Notes under the pieces: generated by a model
The model's database searches: none
The model's input: only the letters and a program-made list of their open reading frames with translations
What the model was told of the DNA's origin: nothing
Position numbers and translations under genes: made by a program
Part shown: positions 36,584 through 45,047 of the stretch, piece after piece
How the letters are laid out: the number at the start of each line of letters is the position of its first letter
Position numbering within the stretch: the stretch's first letter is position 1
Assembly: GCA_964624075.1 (NCBI GenBank)
Contig: CAZUWH010000020.1
Location: forward strand, 1 to 51,371
Direction of reading: 5' to 3'
DNA length: 51,371 nt
From: CAZUWH01 sp964624075
GTDB lineage: Bacteria > Pseudomonadota > Alphaproteobacteria > Rhodospirillales > Rhodospirillaceae

Positions 36584-37130
36584 ATGGTGCCAAACAGCGA
36601 CCGGAGTGACCTTCACCGATGCCCCCCCCTCTCCCAGGGCATGTCCGGCCTGGGGAAGGCACATCCGTCGTCTCGGCGGTACTCTTCTGCTCCTGACGCT
36701 TCTGCCTGCCTGTCAGCAGATGGAACCGGCTCCCCTGTGCAACATGGACGCCATTGTCAACCAGCGGACTCTGGTGTCCGTCCCGGCCACGGTGCCGGGT
36801 CAGGTTTCGCCCCTGCAAGAAATGCCCCTCAATTTGGTCACCATCACCGATCACAACATCATCAACAAGATCTACATCCGCAGCGTCAATGCCCGCCGCA
36901 CCCCTTCCGGTACGGCTGAGGTTTACGCACAGGTTATCAACTGTACAGATTCTCCGTTGCAGACGGAAGCGCGCATACAGTTCTACGATGCGAACCAAAC
37001 CCCTTCGGAGCCGGTGAGCGCCTGGAAACGGCTTCATCTGCCGCCGCGGAGCAGCAATACGTATCAGGCGTTCTCGCTCGGGACCACCAGCGTTCACGCC
37101 TACAGGGTGAAAATGCAGGAGGGACGGTGA
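36584..37130 (+). pseudogene. YcfL/DUF1425-like lipoprotein, probably frameshifted
   Basis: The main frame contains GGTLLLLTLLPACQQM, a normal lipobox (LPAC), and a mature domain with PLNLVTITDHNIINKIYIRS and AEVYAQVINCTDSPLQTEAR. It ends in LGTTSVHAYRVKMQEGR with a stop at 37128-37130. DUF1425 proteins regularly accompany lpoB. No good start exists in this frame. The best ATG (36584, MVPNSDRSDLH) is one base out, and a run of seven C near 36621 lies between them. A single-base slip in that run would explain it. The gene could also start at a GTG in frame near 36604, in which case it is intact. Confidence 0.6.
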
Positions 37131-37155
37131 CATACCAGCCTGGCCGTACATCGGT

Positions 37156-38048
37156 TTGTTCACCGCTGTCGTGCTGTGCGGCGGAGCCGTCCTTGCGCAG
37201 CAGGTGGGCGGGCCCGTGCCACCGCTTGCAGAAGACGTGATCACTCCGCCGCCGGTCCGCATAATTCAGATGATGCCGCGGGCGCAGAACGACAGGGATG
37301 ACCATCGGCAGACCGGGGCCCTCATCGCCCACTTCCGGGCGGCCTACACAGCCCGCGGATGGCCCCGCCTTACCCTCCTGTACCGGAACCGCCAGCTGGC
37401 CGAGACCATGAACGAATAGTATATACGGCCACCGAGCGTCTAGTCGTGGCCGGCAGCGGCACCGTCTCCAGTGACAAGGTGCGACAGGAGCGCAGCGAAG
37501 CGGTGTTTGAGCACCAGACCTGCCTTCCCGACGTCACGTCCGGCCGCCCCCGGACCAGCGAAACCTGGGAATGGACGTTCCAGGACAGCTTCCAGAAACC
37601 GTTCCTTGACGCCAACGCGATTCTGGTGGACCGGGTGGCCATCGACCAGCTGATCGGTGCGGGTGCCGTCGGTTCTGCCTTCGGAGACGGGAGCAGCTAT
37701 GCTGCCATCAACGCCCTGCGCCATCTGGCCGACTACATGATCGAAATCCTTTATGCGTCTTCAGGGCATTCCACCATCGGCTATGAACTGCACGCGCGCG
37801 TGCAGGATAACCCGCACAGGCTAGGTTGTCGCCAACGTCAACAGCCGCAACATAGCCGAGTGGGGACCGCCCAGGGAGCGCTACCTATCCGGACTGGAGG
37901 GGGGTTCATTGACCTGGAGGAGGAAAACGAAGACAGGGCCGGCCCGCATGGTTTCCGTCTCCGGTACCGGACCCCACCAAGCCCGTACCAGGTGGCCAAC
38001 CAGCTGGCCTACAATGTCATGAACGCTCTGGCGGATGCCTGGCGCTGA
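37156..38048 (+). pseudogene. Secreted hypothetical protein of the lpoB cluster, frameshifted
   Basis: I do not recognise the family. A TTG start gives a signal peptide (LFTAVVLCGGAVLAQQ) and the frame runs to ARGWPRLTLLYRNRQLAE, where a frame change near 37400 moves it to DHERIVYTATERLVVAGSGT. It continues through WEWTFQDSFQKPFLDANAIL and AINALRHLADYMIEILYASS. Two further changes near 37800-37900 give VVANVNSRNIAEWGPPRERY and then a terminal YQVANQLAYNVMNALADAWR. It would be about 300 residues and is probably envelope-located, given its neighbours. Confidence 0.55.
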
Positions 38049-38105
38049 TACGACGTCGGCCCGGTGTGCCTCACACGCGTGACATGCCCGTTCCATGCAA
38101 AACTG

Positions 38106-38191
38106 TCAGGGGTTGCGGAAATGGCGCATGAGCCGCACCCGGCCGTCGTCGCGCAAGATCGGCTTGTCCAGGCCCAGGAGTTCGGCCACGT
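38106..38191 (-). pseudogene. C-terminal fragment of an unknown gene
   Basis: The minus strand reads HVAELLGLDKPILRDDGRVR, then LMRHFRNP and a stop at 38106. It has the look of a genuine protein end, but the frame is cut off at the 21-G tract immediately upstream, and nothing joinable is visible beyond it. I cannot assign a family. Confidence 0.3.
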
Positions 38192-38212
38192 GGGGGGGGG
38201 GGGGGGGGGGGG
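38192..38212. repeat. Uninterrupted tract of 21 G
   Basis: A homopolymer of 21 guanines (cytosines on the minus strand) lies between the dead lpoB-cluster gene and the coxM remnant. Such tracts are either phase-variable slippage sites or artefacts of assembly or gap closing. The window also begins with ten G. Flanking sequences belong to different decayed genes, so a junction artefact is possible. Confidence 0.9.
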
Positions 38213-38399
38213 CCCGGCAACCGGGTTTGCCACATCGGCAGGCAGCGCGCGGTCTGGGCGGCGGCATCCCGGGTCAGGGAACGCACGATCGGCATCGCCC
38301 GGGCATGATCGGGAACGGTGGTCATCTCTCGCTTGGCACTGGCAGCAACCGGACGCTTCTCCGGCGGGACGGCTGGCGGGGTGGCCTTCGGAGCGGGTA

Positions 38400-38883
38400 G
38401 CAGGGAAACGGCACGAATTATGCGGCGGCGGTGCTCGGTCTCGCGGCCACCCTTCACACCGACCGCCGTACCATCGCGGCCGCCGCCTTCTTTACGGGCC
38501 TGTTCGAGACAGCCCCTTGCCGCAGGGGAAATCATCACAGCCGTCACTTTTCCGGTTCCAGTCTGGTCCGGCTATGCCCGGTTTGCCAATCCAGCCTCCC
38601 GTTACGCGGTGGTCGGTGTATTCATCGCCCTCACCGCGGGGGAACTGCGCGTCGCCGTAACCGGCGCCAGACCGTGCGTGTTCTGGACACGACGCCCGGA
38701 AGAAGCCCTGCAGCGGATGGTTTCCGGCCCGAGGCTCTGGACGATCCGGCAATCCCTGCCGACAGTCTCAATGCTGACCTGCACGCTACGCCGGCCTATT
38801 GGGCGCGTTTGATCAAGGTCATGGGCCGGGCGCGGGTTCTGCACGCCGCTGCAGCTCCTCCCAATGGTGTGGGGAATGAATGA
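38400..38883 (+). pseudogene. CoxM-like FAD-binding subunit remnant
   Basis: This is the C-terminal half of a molybdenum-hydroxylase FAD subunit (CO-dehydrogenase medium chain family). Across frames I read VLGLAATLHTDRRTIAAAAF and FTGLFETA, then LAAGEIITAVTFPVPVWSGY, ARFANPASRYAVVGVFIALT and ELRVAVTGARPCVF. The last pieces are LDDPAIPADSLNADLHATPA and YWARLIKVMGRA. At least two frame changes are present and the N-terminal FAD-binding half is not recognisable. No coxL or coxS partner is in the window. The left boundary is approximate. Confidence 0.7.
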
Positions 38884-38943
38884 ATGCCACGAGAGGCCTG
38901 GAACGTTTCCGGGCACGCGGGGATCTTTAATCTCCCGCAAGGT

Positions 38944-40035
38944 CTACTTGCATCCCAGACGCTTCTTTTCGAGAACGGCATGCTGCTTGATGTCGCTCGA
39001 TGTGTTTGGAAATTCGACAGCCAGCCGGTTGAAAGCCGTACAGGCGTCCTGGACTCGTTCCAACTTGGCGAGCGACAGGCCCAACTTGAGTACGTTGGCC
39101 GCTGCCTTGCCGCTTTTCGCGTACTTTTGGTATCCCTTGGCAAAAGCCACCGCCGCCTGGCGAAAATCACCGCGCACGTAGTAGGTTTCCCCCAACCAAT
39201 ACTGCGCATTGCCGGCCAGGGGATCTTCTGGATGGACTTCCAGAAAGGCCAGGGCAGCCCGTTCAGCGGCACCGTAATCTCCCTGACTCAACAGGGCGGA
39301 AATGTGTTCATACTGTTCCTTGACCGATCCCTTGGACAGGGAAGCTGACTCCGATTCGTTTCCCTTTCTAGGAGAGGGAATGGGGGCCTTGGCTGATCCC
39401 CCGGCCGGTTCCGCCTGACCAGTCGACTTGCCGAAAGCAGCGATAGCCTCCCCGTCCGTCTGGTTTGCCCTCCCCGTGCCGGGACCAGTTCCCTTCGCGT
39501 TCGTTCGGGTTTCGGCAGACTTCACGGTGGTCACGGAATCTGCCGTCGCATGCGCACCCTCCGCGGGGTGCTCGAGTTCGTTCAGGCGGTAACCGACATC
39601 GTTGGTCAGCTTTTCCAGCCGGCTGCGAATCTGGTTGATCTCGAAGCGAACTTCCTCCACTTGGCCAGTAAGGCCGGAAAGCACACCTTCCATGTCCACG
39701 AAGCGTTGCTGCAGACGCGTGGCCACCTCTCCGTCTAGATTCCCCTCTCCTCTGGAGGGAAAGCTCTCTTCCGCGCTACCGCGATAGAGACGGCGCTGCA
39801 CCATACCCAGATCCCGTTCCAGATGGTCGACTCGTTGCAACAGGGTACGGCTTTCCTGAGCGAGGGCTGTTCCCGACGGCAGGCTCCCGCCCACAGCTAG
39901 CACGATGCCTACCCTGGTCAGCCAGCGCGTGATACGGCTTGCGGAAGATCCTTGGCACACGTCCCGGAAACCCACTTTTCCTACAGTAGCATTACCCTGA
40001 TTACCCTGCCTGCCCGGGGGCCTGAACCCTGCCAC
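38944..40035 (-). CDS. cpoB: Cell division coordinator CpoB (YbgF)
   Basis: A 363-residue periplasmic protein that links peptidoglycan synthesis with Tol-Pal during constriction. The signal region is TRWLTRVGIVLAVGGSLP and ends ALAQ. A coiled-coil follows (about 63-150), then a low-complexity linker, and C-terminal TPR repeats (VKEQYEHISALLSQGDYGAA, NAQYWLGETYYVRGDFRQAA, VLKLGLSLAKLERVQDACTA). I take the GTG at 40035; no ATG precedes the signal peptide. The linker, rich in Gly, Thr and Ser, is longer than usual. It is the last gene of the tol-pal run, 55 bases after pal. Confidence 0.88.
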   Translation of the reverse strand: MAGFRPPGRQGNQGNATVGKVGFRDVCQGSSASRITRWLTRVGIVLAVGGSLPSGTALAQESRTLLQRVDHLERDLGMVQRRLYRGSAEESFPSRGEGNLDGEVATRLQQRFVDMEGVLSGLTGQVEEVRFEINQIRSRLEKLTNDVGYRLNELEHPAEGAHATADSVTTVKSAETRTNAKGTGPGTGRANQTDGEAIAAFGKSTGQAEPAGGSAKAPIPSPRKGNESESASLSKGSVKEQYEHISALLSQGDYGAAERAALAFLEVHPEDPLAGNAQYWLGETYYVRGDFRQAAVAFAKGYQKYAKSGKAAANVLKLGLSLAKLERVQDACTAFNRLAVEFPNTSSDIKQHAVLEKKRLGCK

Positions 40036-40090
40036 CCCCTTGTCGAGGCGGCGGGGTTCTCCCTGTCATGGCATGACTTTATTCAGGTAT

Positions 40091-40609
40091 TCAGGACGCT
40101 GTCCCTCCCCCAACGGTAGCCACAGCCCGACGGTTCTGGGACCAGGCGGCTTCGTTGGAACCGGGGACGGCTGGACGCTCCTTGCCGTAGGAAATAGTGG
40201 TGAGCTGACCAGACGACACCCCATGAGCGGCTAGGAACTCCTTCACGGCATTGGCCCGCTTTTCACCTAGGGCCAGGTTGTACTCACGGGTGCCACGCTC
40301 GTCTGCGTGTCCTTCAAGGGTGACCGGATACTGCGGATGATGCTTCATCCAGTCGGCCCACCGCATCAGCACAGGCTTGGCATTCGAACGCACGGCATAC
40401 TTGTCGAAGTCGAAGAAGACACGATCCTGACCGACAGCCTGTTCGAATTCCTGCTGCAGTGCCACGGAAGGTGTCGTGACGGCGGCGATACCACTGTTCA
40501 AGCCCCCCATGCTGCCTGCACCAGCAGTGCTGGCGGTTCCTTCGGTTGTTGATTCGCACGCGGCCACCAGCGCAACGGCCGCAAAGACACTCAACAGGCG
40601 CAGCTTCAT
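40091..40609 (-). CDS. pal: Peptidoglycan-associated lipoprotein Pal
   Basis: A 172-residue outer-membrane lipoprotein. The start at 40609 gives a signal peptide with the lipobox LVAAC (Cys18). The OmpA-like peptidoglycan-binding domain follows (VFFDFDKYAVRSNAKPVL, VTLEGHADERGTREYNLALG and QNRRAV). It anchors the outer membrane to the cell wall and is the outer-membrane partner of TolB. A longer frame upstream is rejected because the lipobox spacing fits this start. Confidence 0.95.
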   Translation of the reverse strand: MKLRLLSVFAAVALVAACESTTEGTASTAGAGSMGGLNSGIAAVTTPSVALQQEFEQAVGQDRVFFDFDKYAVRSNAKPVLMRWADWMKHHPQYPVTLEGHADERGTREYNLALGEKRANAVKEFLAAHGVSSGQLTTISYGKERPAVPGSNEAAWSQNRRAVATVGGGTAS

Positions 40610-40852
40610 TTGTTTACTCTCCTGACCGGAACGCTGAGCTTCCATGCTCCTCAACACACCCTCCTCTTAATACGGGGTCTGACCCACATCTAAACGACGA
40701 CCTGCTCGGTTGTCAACGTTCGTATCGACATCTCCGATACTGGCAATCAACCGATTTGCACGGACCCTGCATGGGATTATGCTGGCATGCTGCCCAGATT
40801 GGGTAATACTTTCTAGAAGTTTTACGGCGTTGCAAGGACTTTCTTACCGTGC

Positions 40853-42247
40853 TTACCGCGCTGGTGGGGACAGCAGGGGAGACCAGGCCGGATCCGATGC
40901 GTCCTGCGGTGTCACCACAAGGCGTTCGTTATAGCCCGTCAGATCGATGCTGTACAGACGGGCCGATCCGCCCCGTCCGGTCGAATCACGTGGCGTTTCC
41001 CGGAAAAACATCAACACCCGGCCATTGGGGGCCCATGTTGGCGATTCGACCAAGAAACCTTCGGCCAACTGACGCTCGCCCGAGCCATCAGGTTTCATGA
41101 CGCCGATGTAGAATCGGCTACCCTTGAACTTGGTGAAGGCGACCAGGTCACCGCGGGGGGACCAGACCGGCGTGGCATAGCGACCATCTCCGAAGCTGAT
41201 CCGCTGAACGTTGGAACCGTCGGTGTTCATCACATAAATCTGCTGCGTGCCGCTGCGGTCGGAATTGAAGGCAATCTGCAGACCATCGGCAGAATAGGAC
41301 GGTGAAGTATCAATGGCCGGATGGGCAGTGATCTGTCGCACGGCCCGGGTGCGCAAATCCATTTCATAGATTTCACTGTTCCCTTGCCGGGCCATGCTCA
41401 TCACGACCTTGTTGCCGTCAGGTGAAAAGTGTGGGGCAAAGGTCATACCTGGAAAATCCCCCAACAATTCCCGCCGGCCTGTCTCAATGTTGAACAAGTA
41501 AACACGCGGCACGTTGCGGAAATAGGACATGTAGGTGATTTCCTGCACCGTAGGGGAAAAGCGTGGCGTCAAAACCAGCCATGATCCGTCGGTAAGGTAA
41601 CGGTGATTCTCGCCATCCTGATCCATGATGGCCAGACGTTTGACACGCCGTGTTGGAGAGCCGCTTTCGGCGACATAGACGATCCGGCTGTCGAAATAGC
41701 CATCCTCACCCGTCAAGCGAGAATATATGGCATCCGCAATCATATGAGACACCCGGCGCCAGTTCTCAGCCTGGGTGAAAAACGCCTGTCCAACCAGCTG
41801 TCCACCTGAGAATACATCCCACAAACGGAACTCGACTCTCAAACGACCGTCAGATTGCACGATTGTTTGCCCACTAACCAGTGCTTGTACATTGAGAACC
41901 TGCCAATCTACAAATTTTGGTTGCATTGCAAGCGAATCGGGTGTCTGAATAAAAGTCTTGGGATCGATCGGCCGGAACAGACCGGAGCGTTCCAAGTCGG
42001 CGGAAACGACTCTGGCAATGTCACGACCGGATCGATTCTCCCGTTCAGATGTGCCAAGTAGATCGGTGATGGCAATCGGCATTGGCTGTGCGTGACCGCG
42101 AGTCACATCAATGACCAGTTCGGCGCCAGCCTTTTCCATCAGGACAACAACCAGTACTACTATCAAAAGTAGTATTGTGAACGTGGTTCCCATGGCGGCA
42201 CGCCAACAGTACCGCCTTCCCGCATTGAATTGTACCATGACATGCAT
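40853..42247 (-). CDS. tolB: Tol-Pal periplasmic protein TolB
   Basis: A 464-residue periplasmic beta-propeller protein. The N-terminal domain has DVTRGHAQPMPIAI and RDIARVVSADLERSGLFRPI. WD40-like propeller blades follow with repeated FSPDG, YSADG and WSPRG motifs. The start at 42247 follows GAGGA. The N-terminus before the hydrophobic signal helix is about 20 residues longer than typical, and ATGs at 42238 and 42193 are alternatives. It bridges TolA and Pal. Downstream of it, 243 bases separate it from pal. Confidence 0.93.
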   Translation of the reverse strand: MHVMVQFNAGRRYCWRAAMGTTFTILLLIVVLVVVLMEKAGAELVIDVTRGHAQPMPIAITDLLGTSERENRSGRDIARVVSADLERSGLFRPIDPKTFIQTPDSLAMQPKFVDWQVLNVQALVSGQTIVQSDGRLRVEFRLWDVFSGGQLVGQAFFTQAENWRRVSHMIADAIYSRLTGEDGYFDSRIVYVAESGSPTRRVKRLAIMDQDGENHRYLTDGSWLVLTPRFSPTVQEITYMSYFRNVPRVYLFNIETGRRELLGDFPGMTFAPHFSPDGNKVVMSMARQGNSEIYEMDLRTRAVRQITAHPAIDTSPSYSADGLQIAFNSDRSGTQQIYVMNTDGSNVQRISFGDGRYATPVWSPRGDLVAFTKFKGSRFYIGVMKPDGSGERQLAEGFLVESPTWAPNGRVLMFFRETPRDSTGRGGSARLYSIDLTGYNERLVVTPQDASDPAWSPLLSPPAR

Positions 42248-42358
42248 TGCCGTCTTTCCTCTACAACTCCGGAAAGGTTTCCGGCCATGTTGTATCCGAC
42301 GCGCCGCCGTCTTGCGGGCGGCCCGTAAGTGTCAAGTCCTGACTTACGCTTATGGGTC

Positions 42359-43390
42359 TTACAGGCCAAGCATCGCCTGCGGATTGAAACGCAATCGGAC
42401 CTCCCGCCACCGCTCATATTTTGTAGGCGGGGCTTTGATCGGGCTACACTGATGGACGGCCCGTTTGGCCGAATCGGCCGCTGCCCGGTAGAAGCGGTCG
42501 TTCTGATAGCGTGCGTCCTCGACAATCTGGGCACTGAGCACCTGCCCGTTGGGTGCGAACTGCACCCTGATTTCGACAATCAAATTCCCGGCATCCCGTG
42601 CCCCGGCCGGCACATTCCAGCAACGTTCAATCTGGGCCCGGATGGCATCGATTTCTGACAGGCTCAAGGGCAGATCCGGCACATGCTGCGTTGAACCCGC
42701 ACCAACCAGGCCGGCAATGGTTTTCTCAAAGTCCTTGGTCAAAGGATTACTGTCCGAAGCATTCCGGGTTGGCTTGGCTTTTCTGTCCTCCTTTTCCGCC
42801 TTCTCCCTCTTCTCCGTTTTGGCTAGCTTCCCGACATTCCTCAACAGGGCATCAAAACTGTCTGGTTTCGACTCCTTCCTGTCCTTCGCTTCAGGTTGCG
42901 GCGGCGGTTCAGTTTTCGGTTCTGGCTTCAGGTTCGGCCGCGGCTCCGGCCGGAGCGGTTCGGGCAAGGGCGGCGTTGGGGGTGGCTTCACCTCGGGTTT
43001 CGGTTCTGGCTTCAGGTTCGGCCGCGGCTCCGGCCGGAGCGGTTCGGGCAAGGGCGGCGTTGGGGGTGGCTTCACCTCGGGTTTCGGTTCGGGCTTCAGG
43101 TTCGGCCGCGGCTCCGGCCGGGGCGGTTCGGGCAAGGGCGGCGTTGGGGGTGGCTTCACCTCGGGTTTCGGCTCGGGCTTCTTGACCTCCACCGGCTTCT
43201 CCACCCGCTGCGGCAGGTTCGTGACACGCGCAATCTGAACCGTCTTGAGGAAGCTTGGATCGACAATCTCGACCACCACCGTCCTCTCGATGATCGGCGG
43301 CTCAGGCCTTAACCAATCCGGCACACCGAAAACCACGAGCAGAATGATCGCCACATGCAGAAGGGCCGAATAGAGCGCACTTTGTCCCAT
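42359..43390 (-). CDS. tolA: Tol-Pal energy-transducing protein TolA
   Basis: A 343-residue inner-membrane protein. One N-terminal helix (SALYSALLHVAIILLVVFGV) is followed by a long periplasmic linker of Pro-Glu-Lys repeats and a C-terminal domain with RCWNVPAGARDAGNLIVEIR. It transmits the TolQR motor force to TolB-Pal. The linker contains three exact-length 28-residue repeats (84 bases each, 42918-43169), where many TolA proteins have Ala/Lys-rich helices. I start at the ATG at 43390, after the tolR stop; a TTG three codons earlier is less likely. Confidence 0.92.
   Translation of the reverse strand: MGQSALYSALLHVAIILLVVFGVPDWLRPEPPIIERTVVVEIVDPSFLKTVQIARVTNLPQRVEKPVEVKKPEPKPEVKPPPTPPLPEPPRPEPRPNLKPEPKPEVKPPPTPPLPEPLRPEPRPNLKPEPKPEVKPPPTPPLPEPLRPEPRPNLKPEPKTEPPPQPEAKDRKESKPDSFDALLRNVGKLAKTEKREKAEKEDRKAKPTRNASDSNPLTKDFEKTIAGLVGAGSTQHVPDLPLSLSEIDAIRAQIERCWNVPAGARDAGNLIVEIRVQFAPNGQVLSAQIVEDARYQNDRFYRAAADSAKRAVHQCSPIKAPPTKYERWREVRLRFNPQAMLGL
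42918..43169. repeat. Three tandem 84-bp repeats inside tolA
   Basis: Units begin at 42918, 43002 and 43086. Each encodes PEPKPEVKPPPTPPLPEP plus RPEPRPNLK-type residues. They differ at only a few bases (TTCTGG versus TTCGGG, and a Leu/Pro codon), which indicates recent expansion by unequal recombination or slippage. The reading frame is kept. Confidence 0.92.
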
Positions 43391-43395
43391 GAAGG

Positions 43396-43869
43396 TCAAG
43401 GGCTCCCTTTGCGGCCTTTGTTGGCGGCGTGCGCAGCATCCGGCATTTCTGCGACCAGGGCAACCTTGGAAAACCCGGCTGCCGTAACGGCGCCCATCAC
43501 CTCCATTACCCGCCCGTACTGAAGCCTCTTATCGCCGCGTACGAAAATGCGGGTGTCCGGCTTCTGGCCAACGATGGCTATCAGACGCGGCCCCAATTCT
43601 TCGACCCGGACCGGCATCTCGTGAAGGAACACCTGTCCTTGTGCGTCTACCGTTACCGTCAACGGGCGGTCATCGCCCTTGAGTCCGCTAGCCGCGGTCT
43701 TGGGCAGATCAACCTGTACCCCCGTCACCAGCAGAGGTGCGGTCACCATGAAGATGACGAGAAGGACCAGCATGACATCAACCATGGGGGTGACGTTGAT
43801 CTCAGCTATCGGCCGGGTGCGCTTGCGACTGCGACCCTCGCGACCATGGCTGCCAACGAACATGGTCAT
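43396..43869 (-). CDS. tolR: TolR, Tol-Pal motor stator subunit
   Basis: A 157-residue ExbD/TolR-type protein with one membrane helix carrying the essential aspartate (NVTPMVDVMLVLLVIFMV). A periplasmic dimerisation domain follows (DRPLTVTVDAQGQVFLHEMP, RIFVRGDKRLQYGRVMEVMG). With TolQ it forms the proton-driven motor. Its ATG at 43869 coincides with the last base of the tolQ stop, so the two are translationally coupled. Confidence 0.95.
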   Translation of the reverse strand: MTMFVGSHGREGRSRKRTRPIAEINVTPMVDVMLVLLVIFMVTAPLLVTGVQVDLPKTAASGLKGDDRPLTVTVDAQGQVFLHEMPVRVEELGPRLIAIVGQKPDTRIFVRGDKRLQYGRVMEVMGAVTAAGFSKVALVAEMPDAAHAANKGRKGSP

Positions 43870-44591
43870 CAGCCCCGCTCCTCGATCTGGCGCGATAGAA
43901 TGGCACCGAACTCGCCCGAAAAGGCTTCCAGTCGTTTGTAATAGCGGTCGATGTCACTTGAGATCTTGTTGTAGGCAACCACCGCCGGAATAGCTGCAAC
44001 CAGCCCAAGTGCCGTTGCGAGCAGTGCCTCGGCAATGCCTGGGGCTACCACGGCAAGACTTGTATTCTTGGACAGCCCGATGGCGTGAAAGCTGTTCATG
44101 ATCCCCCATACCGTGCCGAACAGACCGATGAAAGGGGCAACCGACCCTGTCGAAGCCAGAAAGCCGATCCGCCGTTCAAGCTGGTCCAACTCGCGGCCAA
44201 GAGTCACCTGCATCACCCGATCGATGCGTTGGGGCAGACTGAGCCTCCCCGAGTCGCGCGTCAGACCGCGGCTCGTGGCCCGTCGCCATTCCCTCATAGC
44301 GGCGACAAACACCGATGCCATGGGATCGACCGGCCGGCTGCCGATCCGATCGTACAGTTCGTCCAGGGATCCCCCCGACCAGAAACTTTCCTCGAATTGA
44401 TCGGCACGGGCATTGAGGTGCCGCAGACGGATGATCTTGTCGAAAATGATGGTCCAGCACCAAAACGACGCCGCGATCAGCAGCAGGATCACCATCTTGA
44501 CGATTAGATCGGCACGGATGAACAGCGTCCATAGGGACAGATCCGGCACCGCCGCTACATTGCTGCTCAGATCCATGAGTTGCGTCTCCAT
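43869..44591 (-). CDS. tolQ: TolQ, Tol-Pal motor channel subunit
   Basis: A 240-residue ExbB/TolQ/MotA-related inner-membrane protein with three helices. Visible stretches are LIVKMVILLLIAASFWCWTI (helix 1), GFLASTGSVAPFIGLFGTVW and ATALGLVAAIPAVVAYNKIS, with the conserved channel threonines. It forms the pentameric channel around TolR. It starts six bases downstream of the ybgC stop. Confidence 0.95.
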   Translation of the reverse strand: METQLMDLSSNVAAVPDLSLWTLFIRADLIVKMVILLLIAASFWCWTIIFDKIIRLRHLNARADQFEESFWSGGSLDELYDRIGSRPVDPMASVFVAAMREWRRATSRGLTRDSGRLSLPQRIDRVMQVTLGRELDQLERRIGFLASTGSVAPFIGLFGTVWGIMNSFHAIGLSKNTSLAVVAPGIAEALLATALGLVAAIPAVVAYNKISSDIDRYYKRLEAFSGEFGAILSRQIEERG

Positions 44592-44597
44592 GGTTGT

Positions 44598-45047
44598 TCA
44601 GTCCCTGTTGATGTATGGCTTGAATCTATTCCGCAACATCGCTGGCAGGCGAGTCGGCCGGCCTGTGTCGCGGCGCACGCAGGCAACCAGAACCTTTCCC
44701 CGGGCGACAACGCTCTCCCCTCGGATCAGGGTATGCGCAAAGGTAAATGACGCACCCCCGACCGCCGCAAGGTGCGTATGAACCACGATCACGTCGTCAA
44801 GCCGTGCCACCCCTAGACAGTCCATCTCCAGGCGATGCACCTGGAACAGCACCGGGGGCCCTTCCTCCCCTGCCAGAAAGCGGCTGCTTTCGATCCCGAA
44901 CGTGCGAATCAGTTCAGTCCGGGCCCGTTCGGCAAAGCGAAGATAGCTCGCATGATAGACCACGCCGCTCGCGTCGGTGTCCTCGTAATACACCCGGACC
45001 GGCCATAGGTGCACGCACGTCCCCCCGCCCGTTTTCCCGTCAGCCAT
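44598..45047 (-). CDS. ybgC: YbgC acyl-CoA thioesterase
   Basis: A 149-residue hotdog-fold thioesterase with the YbgC catalytic motif YYEDTDASGVVYHASYLRF and AERARTELIR. It hydrolyses acyl-CoA thioesters and is almost always the first gene of the tol-pal cluster; its link to Tol function is unclear. Two ATGs lie six bases apart (45053 and 45047). The second has GGGGAGA at proper spacing, so I choose it. It overlaps the ruvB end by eight bases. Confidence 0.92.
   Translation of the reverse strand: MADGKTGGGTCVHLWPVRVYYEDTDASGVVYHASYLRFAERARTELIRTFGIESSRFLAGEEGPPVLFQVHRLEMDCLGVARLDDVIVVHTHLAAVGGASFTFAHTLIRGESVVARGKVLVACVRRDTGRPTRLPAMLRNRFKPYINRD

Noticed and set aside
38213..38400. Minus-strand Ala/Pro-rich frame beyond the G tract as part of the gene ending at 38106
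   Set aside because: The translation is low-complexity and the plus strand of the same stretch approaches the coxM remnant; the two sides of the tract cannot be joined convincingly.
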